DNA of 64,000 nucleotides, from assembly GCA_024693285.1 (NCBI GenBank), contig JAILLE010000012.1, forward strand, positions 87,843-151,842. The letters are read 5' to 3'. The notes beneath the pieces were generated by a model. It ran no database searches. It was given only the letters and a program-made list of their open reading frames with translations, and was not told where the DNA came from. How positions within the stretch are numbered: position 1 is the first letter of the stretch; each line of letters opens with the position of its first letter. Below, piece after piece: positions 25,901 to 35,009 of this stretch. The DNA is from Bacteroidales bacterium. GTDB taxonomy: Bacteria > Bacteroidota > Bacteroidia > Bacteroidales > UBA932. Made by a program: the position numbers and the translations under genes.

Positions 25901-27235
25901 TTACAGGAAAATATACTTGAGCACGAACAATATCGCCAAGATAATCATGAACCAACTGACTTTCTCCTTCTTCCCAGTGCAAAGATTAAGAACCACATAG
26001 GCGATCAAGCCAATGAGGATACCATGGGAGATGGAGTAAGTCATAGGCATCAGGATCATGGTCAGATAGGCGGGAATAGACTCCGAGAAATCCTCGAGAG
26101 GGATGTCCTTGATAGGGCTGAGCATGAACAGACCAACTATCACAAGGGCGGGGCAAACAGCCGATCCGGGAATCGCCGTGAAAACCGGGGCGAAGAAGAG
26201 AGCCAGGATGAAACATCCGGCAGTCGCCGCCGCGGTGAGACCGCTACGGCCTCCCTGGGCGACACCCGAGGCGCTCTCAACATAGGTGGTCACGGTGCTG
26301 GTTCCGAGGGCGGCGCCGGCCATGGTGCCGATAGCGTCAGCCAGGAAAGCCTGGTTGAGGCGGACCGGTTTGCCTTTCTCGTCAACCATGTCAGCCTTGG
26401 TGGTCACTCCCACGAGGGTGCCGATGGTATCGAACATATCCACGAACAGGAAGGTGAATACCACGACAAGCATGTCGAGACTCAAGACCTGGCTGAAGTC
26501 GAACTTGCAGAAAATCGGGGAAATGCTCGGAGGGGCTGAAATGAAGCCGGTGAGCTTGGTGATGCCCATGGGAATTCCGATGAGGGCAGTCACGATGATA
26601 CCGATCAGCAAAGCGCCTGGCACATTGAGGATCACAAGGATGCCAGTGATGATCAGACCTATCACGGAAAGCAGACCGGGGCCGCTGGTGAGGGTACCGA
26701 GATCGACCAGCGTAGCGGGGCTATCAACGACTATACCGCCGCCTTTGAGACCGATCAGAGCGATAAATAAGCCGATACCGGCTCCGATCGCCTTTCGCAT
26801 CGACATAGGCAGGGCATTGACTATCGCCTCTCGCACATTAGTCAGCGTCAATATCACGAATATGAAACCTTCGATCAGGACAGCTGTGAGGGCGAACTGC
26901 CAGGAATAACCCATTCCCAAACAGACCGAATAGCAGAAGAACGCGTTGAGTCCCATTCCCGGGGCGAGGGCGAACGGGAGCTTCGCGTAAAGAGCCATCA
27001 CCAGCGTGCCGATTATAGCGGCAATCGCGGTGGTGGTGAAAAGGGCGTTCTTGTCCATTCCCGTGTCGGCGAGTATGGAGGGGTTGACGGCCAAGATGTA
27101 GGACATGGCGAGGAATGTGGTGATTCCGGCCATGATCTCCGTGGAGACCTTCATCTTGGAAGCGTCGAAACCGAATAACTTGGTCAGCCAGCCTTTCTTC
27201 TCAGGGGCCTTGGCTGCGGTAGTAGATTCAGCCAT
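25901..27235 (-). CDS. NCS2 family purine permease (AzgA-like)
   Basis: A 444-residue inner-membrane transporter with many hydrophobic helices, most like the adenine/guanine/hypoxanthine group: TFLAMSYILAVNPSILADTG at the N-terminus, the MGLNAFFCY block, LFVDMFDTIGTLVGV, and GTSTVTTYVESASGVAQGGR. It imports purine bases by proton symport. It lies 40 bases downstream of the DUF5020 gene and near an adenine phosphoribosyltransferase on the opposite strand, suggesting purine uptake followed by salvage. Confidence 0.9.
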   Translation of the reverse strand: MAESTTAAKAPEKKGWLTKLFGFDASKMKVSTEIMAGITTFLAMSYILAVNPSILADTGMDKNALFTTTAIAAIIGTLVMALYAKLPFALAPGMGLNAFFCYSVCLGMGYSWQFALTAVLIEGFIFVILTLTNVREAIVNALPMSMRKAIGAGIGLFIALIGLKGGGIVVDSPATLVDLGTLTSGPGLLSVIGLIITGILVILNVPGALLIGIIVTALIGIPMGITKLTGFISAPPSISPIFCKFDFSQVLSLDMLVVVFTFLFVDMFDTIGTLVGVTTKADMVDEKGKPVRLNQAFLADAIGTMAGAALGTSTVTTYVESASGVAQGGRSGLTAAATAGCFILALFFAPVFTAIPGSAVCPALVIVGLFMLSPIKDIPLEDFSESIPAYLTMILMPMTYSISHGILIGLIAYVVLNLCTGKKEKVSWFMIILAILFVLKYIFL

Positions 27236-27275
27236 GACAGTGTTATTAGTAGTTAGAGTGTTGGATCAGGAATAC

Positions 27276-27995
27276 TTAGAAAGCCCAACGGATACCGGCG
27301 CAAGGATTGAGCATGAATCCCTTGTTACCTGCGAAGTTGCAAGAGATCTCGAGCTCACATCCGATGTCAAGATGGTTGTCGAACACGCTGCCGAGGTTCA
27401 TCCAGAGCTGAGGTTCGGTCAGGAAGGTGAATTTGGTCTCATCACCAAGTCCCCAAAGGGTATTGTTGCCCCAAAGATCGGCGAAGCCCTTGAAGGTGAG
27501 GCCTTTGACACCAAACAGGTCAGCCATGCTCCAGACCGCGGTGAACTTCACGGGGATATCAGCTTTTCCGAAACCCTGGAAAGTCTCAAACATCGCGTAA
27601 AGAGTCAGCATGTTGGAGAAGTCCTGGGAATGGAGGAAGTATTTCGCTCCGAAGCACCAGGTACCCTGACCCCAAGTTGTGCCGTCATACTCAACATGGC
27701 CACTCAAATCCTTCAAGTCGCTTTCCTGCCAGAAATTGATTCCGCGCTCGATCTCGAAGTAGCTTCCATTGATGGCACTAGCGACATCCGGACGCTGGTC
27801 TTTCTGCGTGTAATAATGGTCGATGAAGAAGAAGGTGTCTCCGAACTTGTCACCTTTGAACATCTCGAAGGTAGTCGTCATATACTGACGATCCTTTCCG
27901 AAATCATAGAACACTTGGACATTTGTCTGGGCCTTGGCCATGAAAGAGAAGGCCAGAGCGGCGACAGCGGCCGCGATGATGCGTTTTGTTGACAT
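27276..27995 (-). CDS. DUF5020 family outer-membrane protein
   Basis: A 239-residue exported protein with signal peptide MSTKRIIAAAVAALAFSFMA ending at KAQ. The mature part looks like a small beta-barrel (alternating aromatic strands such as VQVFYDFGKDRQYMTTTFEM, ending CAGIRWAF with a terminal Phe). DUF5020 proteins are usually beside nucleobase permeases in Bacteroidetes, and here it directly precedes one. A channel-like role in purine or nucleoside entry (Tsx-like) is a reasonable inference. Confidence 0.8.
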   Translation of the reverse strand: MSTKRIIAAAVAALAFSFMAKAQTNVQVFYDFGKDRQYMTTTFEMFKGDKFGDTFFFIDHYYTQKDQRPDVASAINGSYFEIERGINFWQESDLKDLSGHVEYDGTTWGQGTWCFGAKYFLHSQDFSNMLTLYAMFETFQGFGKADIPVKFTAVWSMADLFGVKGLTFKGFADLWGNNTLWGLGDETKFTFLTEPQLWMNLGSVFDNHLDIGCELEISCNFAGNKGFMLNPCAGIRWAF

Positions 27996-28067
27996 AATTT
28001 ATAAATAAGTTGGACGATACTCTTGCAAAGTCTTTACAAAATTAATCCTATAGTCAGATAAAATCCA

Positions 28068-28075
28068 TATATTTG
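28068..28075 (+). promoter_or_regulatory. Predicted -7 element before apt
   Basis: TATATTTG, a perfect -7 box, 33 bases before the apt ATG. No good TTG is seen at the expected distance, so support is partial. Confidence 0.4.
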
Positions 28076-28107
28076 TTAAGCAATAATCCACAAAGTTTTC
28101 AACAATC

Positions 28108-28671
28108 ATGTTCGAGGAATATCTGAAATTCTACCAGGACTTTCCCACTCCGGGAATCAAGTTCGTGGACATTATCCCCTATCTCCAGGACCGCGAGGTT
28201 TTCGCCAAAGTGACCGCGGAGGTCGGTCGTCTTGTGACTGCCCCTTCAGTCGCGTGCCCCGAGGCGAGGGCTTTCCTATTCGCCTCCCCGCTGCTTCTTG
28301 ACGACTGCGGAGTTGACAACATCATCTTGTTCCGCAAGAGAGGCAAGCTCCCCTATAGCGGCAACGACCTGCAGACCATCGAGATAATGAAAGAATATGG
28401 CGCCGACAAGCTGATTTACCGCAACTCTGACATCGCGGCCGGCAAGGCTGAGGATGGAGTGTTCCACGTCACTATCGTGGATGACGTCCTGGCCACAGGC
28501 GGAACAGCCGAAGGCATCGCCAAGGCTTTGGAGGCCACCACGATCGAGGTTGATGGCAAGGAGTTCAAAGTCAAAGTCAACGAGTTCATATTCATCGTCG
28601 AGCTTGACGGTCTTAACGGCCGCGACCGGCTCTCCGAGATCGCTCCAGTCTATTCTATCGCCCATGTTTAA
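28108..28671 (+). CDS. apt: Adenine phosphoribosyltransferase-like protein
   Basis: A 187-residue type I phosphoribosyltransferase. The PRPP loop VTIVDDVLATGGTAEGIAKA is typical of Apt, and the N-terminus FQDFPTPGIKF-like YQDFPTPGIKFVDI matches that family. It converts adenine plus PRPP to AMP. It ends with an 8-base overlap into the rhamnosidase gene. A purine permease is encoded divergently next door. Confidence 0.88.
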   Translation: MFEEYLKFYQDFPTPGIKFVDIIPYLQDREVFAKVTAEVGRLVTAPSVACPEARAFLFASPLLLDDCGVDNIILFRKRGKLPYSGNDLQTIEIMKEYGADKLIYRNSDIAAGKAEDGVFHVTIVDDVLATGGTAEGIAKALEATTIEVDGKEFKVKVNEFIFIVELDGLNGRDRLSEIAPVYSIAHV

Positions 28672-31312
28672 CAGGTTATTCACGGCCGTGGTGGCGCTGA
28701 TTTGCGCCGTTGGATGTGGGATGGTCGGGCCGACGGATCTCCGTATCGAGTACCAGAAAGGTGACGTGCTGGTTGAAGCCGGCTCAGCACCGAGGATGAC
28801 TTGGATCAATTCTTCTGAGCAAACCGCTTGTCAGATAATTGTTTCCAAGAATAAGAACGGGAAGGATCCCGTCTGGGATTCCGGGAAAATAGACTCCGGA
28901 GAGTCCCACCTTGTGCCTTATGGCGGTCCCGCCTTGAAGCCAATGACAGACTATTACTGGACTGTCAGGACCTGGGATGGGAAAGGAAAGGCGACCAAAT
29001 GGAGCGAGCCTGCCCGCTGGACCACAGGACCAGCGGAAGACGGCTGGGACGCCCAGTGGATCGGAGCCCCGTGGCAGGAGGATGTGAGAGGCAATTGGTA
29101 CACCCGCTACCCGATGTTCCGCAAAGAGTTCAATGTCGGAGCCAATCTCGTGAGCGCCAACATGTTCATAAGCGGCCTGGGCTATTTCGAGGCCAGGATA
29201 AATGGCGGGAAGGTCGGAGACGATTTCCTTGCCCCTGGACTTACCGACTACACTTTACGTCCGTTCCTGCGTGAGAATCCCAGGATCCCGTTGGATCCGG
29301 AAGTCACGGCCTACAGGACCCTGTACCTCAGCTACGACATAACCGGCCAATTGAAACAAGGAGCCAACGCCATCGGAGTGACCCTCGGCAATGGATATTT
29401 CCACACCCGTCCGACCGCCCAGTCAGCCCAGTGCGAGCCTTATGGAGTTCCGAGACTGATCGCAAGGATCGAGCTGACCTACAAAGACGGCCACAGGGAG
29501 CACATCAGCACTGACACATCTTGGAAAGCGGCCGAATCTCCATTCATATTCGGAGACATCTGGCAGGGAGAAGCTTATGACGCCCGTGAGGAACAACCCG
29601 GCTGGGACAAAGCCGGATTTGACGATTCCGCTTGGGCTTCAGCCGTGGTCCGGACAACCCCTGACGGTCCGCTGACCGCCAATAACGGTCCCACGGACAA
29701 GGTCACCGAAGTCTTCAAACCCATCTCGTTCGAGAAGCAGGCCGACGGATCCTATAAGGTTGACTTCGGCACGGTGATCTCCGGCTGGGCTCGTTTCAAC
29801 GGCATAAAAGGCAATGCTGGAGACACCTTGAAGGTTGAGTATCTCGGGGAATACGCAAGCCCACGTTGCGAGTTTATATTCGCTGGAAATGAGCCTGTCG
29901 ACTTCGCCCCCAGATTCACCTGGTTCGTGTTCCGGGAGGCGATAGTCAGCGGCATTAAAGAGCTTGACGCGACACAGATAACGGCCGAAGCGGTAAACAC
30001 TAATGTCCCGGTCAATTCCTCATTCTCATCCTCGAATCCGCTCTTTGAGCAGATATTGACCATATTCCAACGCTCCCAGATGGATAACATGCACAGCGCC
30101 GTTGCTTCCGACTGCCCCCATAGGGAGCGACTCCCCTACACCGGGGACGGAGAAGTCGCGATGGCCGCTGTCCTGTCGTCTTTTGACGCGGCATCGTTCT
30201 ATAACAAATGGATAGGCGATGTGATCGGAAGCCAGAATCCCGAGACGGGTTACGTTCCGAACGGAGCCCCTTGGGAGCCGATGTGCGGCGGAGGTCCCGC
30301 CTGGGGAGCCGCCATCTGCGTGATGCCTTGGGAATTCTATCTCCGTTACGGAGACAAGTCCTTGCTGGAGAACAGTTTCGAAGGGATGAAGGGGTATGTC
30401 AAGTATCTCGGCACTTGGACTAGACCGGACGGCACTATCCTGGTCGCCAAAGCCACCCCGGACGGCCAGCCGTTCTACTGGTACAACCTCGGAGACTGGC
30501 TGCCTCCCCAAAACAATGAGATTCCTTCAGAGGCCCTGATCCACACCTTCGTTTATTGGATTTGCGTGAGGAACGTCGCCTGGGCCGCAGGTGTCCTTGG
30601 AGACAAGGCGGCTGAGAAGGAATATTCAGAATTGAGGGACAAGATCGCCGCTTCTTTCAACGAGACCTTCTACGACAAGGAGGCCAAATCGTACGGAGAC
30701 AACGGAAGCAATGTCCTGGCTTTGTACATAGGTGTTCCCGCCGACAGGCTTGAGGATGTCAAGGCTACTTTGAGGGAAGAACTCATGGTCAAGAACAATG
30801 GCCACCTCAACACCGGAATAATCGGCACACGCTACCTGTTCGAGACTTTAGCGATGAACGGCATGGGTGACGTGGCATATACCATCATGAACCAGAGGGA
30901 CTTCCCTAGCTTCGGCTGGTGGATCGAGCAGGGCGCCACGACTTCCTGGGAGCAGTGGAACGGCAAAGACTCAAGGAACCACCCGATGTTCGGAGGCGGT
31001 TTGACATGGTTCTCGAATATGCTGGCAGGCGTGGTCACGGATCCGGAGAAACCTGGTTTCAAACACTTCATTGTCAGGCCAATGCCGGTGAAAAATCTCC
31101 CCGAAGTCAACTACTCGACTCAGACTCCTTATGGTACTGTGGCGACCAAGGTGACCCATGACGGACAGACGGTCAAAGTCGAGGTCACAGTGCCTTTCGG
31201 CTCCACCGCCACGGTCTATGTCCCTAAGAGCCTGGACGCCGCGATGTCCGCTCCGCTGTCCGACGACAGCTACACTATCCATGAGGTAGGCCAAGGACAT
31301 TTTGTTTTCTAA
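28664..31312 (+). CDS. Alpha-L-rhamnosidase, GH78
   Basis: An 882-residue exported glycosidase removing terminal L-rhamnose from plant or microbial glycans. The chosen ATG gives a lipoprotein-like signal MFNRLFTAVVALICAVGCGM. Domain order is that of GH78: Fn3-like (about 25-110), N-terminal carbohydrate-binding beta domain (about 115-320, with GLGYFEARINGGKVGDDFLA), concanavalin-like beta domain, then the (alpha/alpha)6 barrel with SDCPHRERLPYTGDGEVAM and ATTSWEQWNG carrying the conserved acids, and a C-terminal beta domain. An in-frame extension upstream of 28664 overlaps apt and is rejected. Confidence 0.9.
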   Translation: MFNRLFTAVVALICAVGCGMVGPTDLRIEYQKGDVLVEAGSAPRMTWINSSEQTACQIIVSKNKNGKDPVWDSGKIDSGESHLVPYGGPALKPMTDYYWTVRTWDGKGKATKWSEPARWTTGPAEDGWDAQWIGAPWQEDVRGNWYTRYPMFRKEFNVGANLVSANMFISGLGYFEARINGGKVGDDFLAPGLTDYTLRPFLRENPRIPLDPEVTAYRTLYLSYDITGQLKQGANAIGVTLGNGYFHTRPTAQSAQCEPYGVPRLIARIELTYKDGHREHISTDTSWKAAESPFIFGDIWQGEAYDAREEQPGWDKAGFDDSAWASAVVRTTPDGPLTANNGPTDKVTEVFKPISFEKQADGSYKVDFGTVISGWARFNGIKGNAGDTLKVEYLGEYASPRCEFIFAGNEPVDFAPRFTWFVFREAIVSGIKELDATQITAEAVNTNVPVNSSFSSSNPLFEQILTIFQRSQMDNMHSAVASDCPHRERLPYTGDGEVAMAAVLSSFDAASFYNKWIGDVIGSQNPETGYVPNGAPWEPMCGGGPAWGAAICVMPWEFYLRYGDKSLLENSFEGMKGYVKYLGTWTRPDGTILVAKATPDGQPFYWYNLGDWLPPQNNEIPSEALIHTFVYWICVRNVAWAAGVLGDKAAEKEYSELRDKIAASFNETFYDKEAKSYGDNGSNVLALYIGVPADRLEDVKATLREELMVKNNGHLNTGIIGTRYLFETLAMNGMGDVAYTIMNQRDFPSFGWWIEQGATTSWEQWNGKDSRNHPMFGGGLTWFSNMLAGVVTDPEKPGFKHFIVRPMPVKNLPEVNYSTQTPYGTVATKVTHDGQTVKVEVTVPFGSTATVYVPKSLDAAMSAPLSDDSYTIHEVGQGHFVF

Positions 31313-31358
31313 AAGGCATTCGCTATATTAGAGAGTTTTAGTTTGTGACTTGTTGGAT

Positions 31359-32720
31359 ATGAAAAAGATAATACTCCCAATCCTTGGCCTTCTCGCCTGC
31401 GTGGCGGCAAATGCCCAAACCCTGCAGACGGCCTATCTCTCCGATGATTTCGTATATTCCTACAGACTCAATCCCGCATTCCATTCGGATTACAGTTTTG
31501 TCGGATTGCCCTTCATTGGAGTGACCTCAGGCGTGTACAAGGGAGACTTCGCCCTGAATAACCTGTTCTACAAGAATGGTGGAGAGAGGGTCACTTTCAT
31601 GAATAGCAGTGTGGCTTCATCCGAGTTCCTGGACCACTTCAAAAAAGGTCTGAACAAGTTCAGCTCGGAGTCTTACACCAATCTCGCGGTGATAGGTTTC
31701 AGGTCCGGTGGTCTTTACAATATCGTCGATGTCAATGTCAGGAATTACGCCAGCGGCAAGCTTCCTGGCGCCTTGGCCAGTTTCCTTAAAGACGGAGCCA
31801 CCACTGACGGATCCTACGACTTGTCAGGGTTGAGAATGCATTCCACTACATTCTTTGAGTTAGGTATCACCTCGTCCTGGAAAACCAGCCGAAAACTTAC
31901 CCTCGGCATGAGGTTCAAGGGCGTGATAGGTTTTCTTAACTCCTATATTGACATGGACAAGCTCACTATCAACCATTCCGGAGAGAACTGGACCGTAAAC
32001 TCCTCAGGAGTAATCGCTTCCGCTTTCGATGGATATCAGATAGCCTCCAAGCCGGCTTACTATGATCCTTCTGTAAGCCTTATTGATTTCAGCAAGACCA
32101 AGGTCGGGAAACCCAGGGGCTTGATGAACGGCTATGGTGTCGGCGCTGATGTGGGCGTCTTGTATGACGACAGCTCATGGCAGTTGTCAGCCTCGATCTC
32201 GGACATCGGGTGTGTGTTCTGGTTCCATAACTTATATGGTCATTCCCCTTCGGCTGTCAAGGAATATTCAACGGTGTACACGCCTCATCAGAAAGGTAGC
32301 GCCTTGGAAAGGGAGTTTAACGACATCGGAGCCCTGCTTGGAGATGCGGCCAATTTCATAATGGAGGACGAGTTCCAGACTCTCGGGCTTCTTCCCCTGA
32401 CCGTGCGCCTGGGAGCCAAGTACTTGTACCTGTCTGACATCTCTTTCGGAGGTCTGGCGACTTTCCGTTATGACGATATCTGCCCGTTCTACGAGCTGCG
32501 CGGATGCGTGAATTACAAGCCGGTAAAAGTAGTGGAGTTGATCGGCAGTGTCGGCTTCGGCAGCCTTGGAGTGAGCCTCGGAGTCTTCGCAAACGCCCGT
32601 CTCGGTTTCCTGAATATATTCGCTGGTACAGAGAATCTGATAGGCACTTCCGGCTCGGCCTTCCTGCCCTCATCCAAAGGGGCGCCAAACATGGTCGCCG
32701 GTCTTAACATCCTCTGGTAA
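31359..32720 (+). CDS. DUF5723 family outer-membrane protein
   Basis: A 453-residue exported protein, signal peptide MKKIILPILGLLACVAANAQ. The mature sequence has the long-chain-transporter-like beta-barrel look of DUF5723: LSDDFVYSYRLNPAF, TVRLGAKYLYL, ARLGFLNIFAGTENLIG and the terminal NMVAGLNILW. Function unknown. The ATG at 31359 is preferred to an upstream TTG because the signal peptide begins there. A strong stem-loop follows the gene. Confidence 0.8.
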   Translation: MKKIILPILGLLACVAANAQTLQTAYLSDDFVYSYRLNPAFHSDYSFVGLPFIGVTSGVYKGDFALNNLFYKNGGERVTFMNSSVASSEFLDHFKKGLNKFSSESYTNLAVIGFRSGGLYNIVDVNVRNYASGKLPGALASFLKDGATTDGSYDLSGLRMHSTTFFELGITSSWKTSRKLTLGMRFKGVIGFLNSYIDMDKLTINHSGENWTVNSSGVIASAFDGYQIASKPAYYDPSVSLIDFSKTKVGKPRGLMNGYGVGADVGVLYDDSSWQLSASISDIGCVFWFHNLYGHSPSAVKEYSTVYTPHQKGSALEREFNDIGALLGDAANFIMEDEFQTLGLLPLTVRLGAKYLYLSDISFGGLATFRYDDICPFYELRGCVNYKPVKVVELIGSVGFGSLGVSLGVFANARLGFLNIFAGTENLIGTSGSAFLPSSKGAPNMVAGLNILW

Positions 32721-32725
32721 AACGA

Positions 32726-32756
32726 GTAACGGCCTCAGAGATTCTGAGGCCGTTAC
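32726..32756 (+). terminator. Stem-loop after the DUF5723 gene
   Basis: A perfect 14-bp stem (GTAACGGCCTCAGA with its complement) and a 3-base loop, 6 bases past the stop. There is no T-run, so it may be a 3' stabiliser or weak terminator. It marks the last core feature before the accessory region. Confidence 0.6.
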
Positions 32757-32760
32757 CATT

Positions 32761-32943
32761 GAAGTTGGAGTAGGCCGCATCATCGAGCAATCCAAGCACA
32801 CGATTGCCGTCTATCTTAACAGCGAAGTGTCAATGACTTATTGCCGCAAGCTTCAAAATCCTTGCAAAAAACATTCAGGTTGTAATCTTAGTCCCGCCAA
32901 GTATGCGCCAGAATCTAATCGAATTAAGTCCAGCACTTGTTAA
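32761..32943 (+). pseudogene. Remnant of a YhcG/DUF1016-type N-terminal domain
   Basis: No intact gene lies between 32757 and 33024. The frame from 32761 reads VGRIIEQSKHTIAVYLNSEV and SMTY, which matches the N-terminal helices of DUF1016/YhcG proteins (LIE..R..VA..VNS.....YW.IG). After about 30 residues the similarity ends, and the frame stops at 32941. A start codon and the nuclease domain are missing. It sits exactly between core DNA and the ThiC-like operon. Confidence 0.55.
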
Positions 32944-32991
32944 TAATCGCAACCAAACGGATATAATCCGGCCGTTGTCCTATCACCGGAC

Positions 32992-33017
32992 AAAAAAGCC
33001 ACGCTTTCGAGGTGGCC
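32992..33017 (-). terminator. Rho-independent terminator of the ThiC-like operon
   Basis: On the minus strand GCCAC-loop-GTGGC is followed by six T, starting 8 bases past the methyltransferase stop. It defines the 3' end of the six-gene operon. Confidence 0.75.
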
Positions 33018-33024
33018 ATAAGCA

Positions 33025-34077
33025 TCACTTATCATTCTTAACTCCGAACAAAACCCTTAGTCTCTCCAAAGTAGTGTATTTGGCTCCTGTGCCGTTATAC
33101 ACTTCTTTGAAGTCATCCCAATGGGCCATAAGGGTATCAAACACAGTTTGAGCATCCTTTCGACCTTTCGTCTGTAAAGCGATGACACAATCCGACAGCA
33201 CATATGCACTCCTATCATCGTAAATACAGATTTTTCCTTTGTTAGGGTTGCAGACTCTTGGTATCAGCACTGCCGTACCTTTTATGCAGTACTGCTCTCC
33301 GTTGCTTATCTGGCCCGGAGTCGTCACCTTATTCCCATGCAGATGTGTAGTATGAATCATCTTCTTCCCAGCACGACCTTCTGCAAATACCGCCTCGTGC
33401 ATCCCAATTGTTCCTCGCACTATTCTTGTTATGGGTAGACGAGTAAAATCGTAACCTTTAGTCTGTTCTTCAACCGCACGTGCTGCATTGCTTCTTAGAC
33501 TCACCAGCAGAATATTCGGCGAGCATTGTTGCCAATATGGCCGGTCCAGTTTCTCCAGCACCTTCAGCTGATGGTTCTCCGTCAGGTAATCCCAAAGCAC
33601 TTTGTCCTTCTGAGAGTATAGACAACTAATCGGCAAAATAGCATAAATTACCCCTGTTTCATTAAGATACTCCAAGGCCTCAGCCAAAAACATCAATGCT
33701 GTGCTACACTTAAATGCCTGACCTTCAAATTCTATATTACACAACGTGCCACCTTTGCAGGAGAACGGTGGATTAAATACTATCAGGTCATATTTTCTAT
33801 CACCTATCCCTTTCAACTTAGCTACTTTCGTCCTCTCCAAAAAATCACAATCTCCCAGCGACCAGGTGGGATGTTCTGTCTTAAGACGCTCGATGGACTC
33901 TTTCGATATATCTACGCCAAAGCACCTCACATGCGGGAATCTGCGAAGCACCGCTTTCAGTAAATCACCGTCACCGACACAAAAGTCCGCCACGGTCAGA
34001 ATCTCTTCCTCTGCCACATGGCCTACCAGTCTGTCGGCAACATGGTCGGGCGTATAGAACTTGTCTTTTTGGTCCAT
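33025..34077 (-). CDS. N6-adenine-type SAM methyltransferase
   Basis: A 350-residue class I methyltransferase. The N-terminus KFYTPDHVADRLVGHV resembles HsdM-like methylases, motif I is VADFCVGDGDLL (about 28-39), and motif IV is the catalytic FNPPF (about 98-102), characteristic of N6-adenine or related amino methyltransferases. The C-terminal 130 residues could be a target-recognition part. It is the last gene of a six-gene operon; its ATG overlaps the previous stop (TAATG). No restriction nuclease is encoded beside it, so it is not an ordinary restriction-modification enzyme. DNA as substrate is assumed, not shown. Confidence 0.8.
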   Translation of the reverse strand: MDQKDKFYTPDHVADRLVGHVAEEEILTVADFCVGDGDLLKAVLRRFPHVRCFGVDISKESIERLKTEHPTWSLGDCDFLERTKVAKLKGIGDRKYDLIVFNPPFSCKGGTLCNIEFEGQAFKCSTALMFLAEALEYLNETGVIYAILPISCLYSQKDKVLWDYLTENHQLKVLEKLDRPYWQQCSPNILLVSLRSNAARAVEEQTKGYDFTRLPITRIVRGTIGMHEAVFAEGRAGKKMIHTTHLHGNKVTTPGQISNGEQYCIKGTAVLIPRVCNPNKGKICIYDDRSAYVLSDCVIALQTKGRKDAQTVFDTLMAHWDDFKEVYNGTGAKYTTLERLRVLFGVKNDK

Positions 34078-35009
34078 TAGTTTTCATCAATAAGTCGGGA
34101 AACATTACAATCAGTAATTGTTCCGAGACCTTTGGTCAGTTTCACGGTATGAATAGGATTGTCATACACCACCTCAACATTCTTATAATGCTTGATGGCG
34201 AAAAGAATGGCGGCTATGCAATGGGGTTTAGTGCCTATCGGCGCAATCATCATCCTCCTCTTATGATTCTCTTCGAAAATGCGTTTCAGTAACAGATAAG
34301 CATCTACCGTCGAATAAGCCACGGCATATCTAATATTCTCTTTGGCATTCGGGCGCAATAGAGCCGACTGGTTGCCCCAGAATGTAACGAATGGGTATTC
34401 TATCCTATATCCAGGCACGCCTATTACCGGCAATACCCTATCATCCATAGGCTGAACCACATCCAGTATATAAGCAAAACGCCCCCCCTCAAAACCAAGT
34501 AACGCCACAAACAGGAATGTTTCATCGTCATCCACTATCGAAGCGAAGCCCGGCAACGGTTTGATGCCGTCATACTGTTTGGGATGGTTTTCAAACAGAC
34601 CGTTCTGTTTGAAAACATCCGGATCATACACGCTCGGTTCTGCATAAATCACATGCACCTCCATATTCAGACTGATTGCCCTTTTCAGCAACGGTGCAGC
34701 AAGGCGGTTCGACATGCCGGAAACCTCCAGATACAACCTTCCCTTTCCATATCTGCTGAAAAGACTTGTCAAAGCGTTGTCACTCTTCAGGCTAAACGTC
34801 AGGTTCAGATGGGATACACGGACTTCATCTTTCTGCAAATATTCCAATTCCACGAAAGCCGTATTCGGATACTTGTCAGATAACTGCGAAACACACATCT
34901 TCGACCGTTCTTCCACATCAACACAGTAACAGTACAAAGAATCATCCAAGATTTCAAGCTTTGACGCATCTTCATAACGTCGCATGTACAGGTAATCTTT
35001 GTTAATCAT
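34077..35009 (-). CDS. CARF-like Rossmannoid protein of unknown function
   Basis: A 310-residue protein I do not recognise as a named family. Two segments resemble the nucleotide-sensing Rossmann folds of CARF-type proteins: GRLYLEVSGMSNRLAAPLLK (about 90-109), followed by a strand MEVHVIYAEP, and RMMIAPIGTKPHCIAAILFA (about 250-269), followed by VEVVYDNP. The GTKP turn after a hydrophobic strand is typical of CARF and related sensors. The ATG at 35009 overlaps the ATPase stop by 8 bases; an upstream in-frame start is less likely. Its position among nucleotide-handling genes suggests a ligand sensor or signal-processing role, which is inference. Confidence 0.6.
   Translation of the reverse strand: MINKDYLYMRRYEDASKLEILDDSLYCYCVDVEERSKMCVSQLSDKYPNTAFVELEYLQKDEVRVSHLNLTFSLKSDNALTSLFSRYGKGRLYLEVSGMSNRLAAPLLKRAISLNMEVHVIYAEPSVYDPDVFKQNGLFENHPKQYDGIKPLPGFASIVDDDETFLFVALLGFEGGRFAYILDVVQPMDDRVLPVIGVPGYRIEYPFVTFWGNQSALLRPNAKENIRYAVAYSTVDAYLLLKRIFEENHKRRMMIAPIGTKPHCIAAILFAIKHYKNVEVVYDNPIHTVKLTKGLGTITDCNVSRLIDEN

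Noticed and set aside
28454..28663. Upstream extension of the rhamnosidase frame
   Set aside because: It runs inside apt and precedes the ATG at 28664 that begins a proper export signal.
33025..34077. Part of a type I or II restriction-modification system
   Set aside because: No restriction endonuclease, specificity subunit or helicase lies in the operon.
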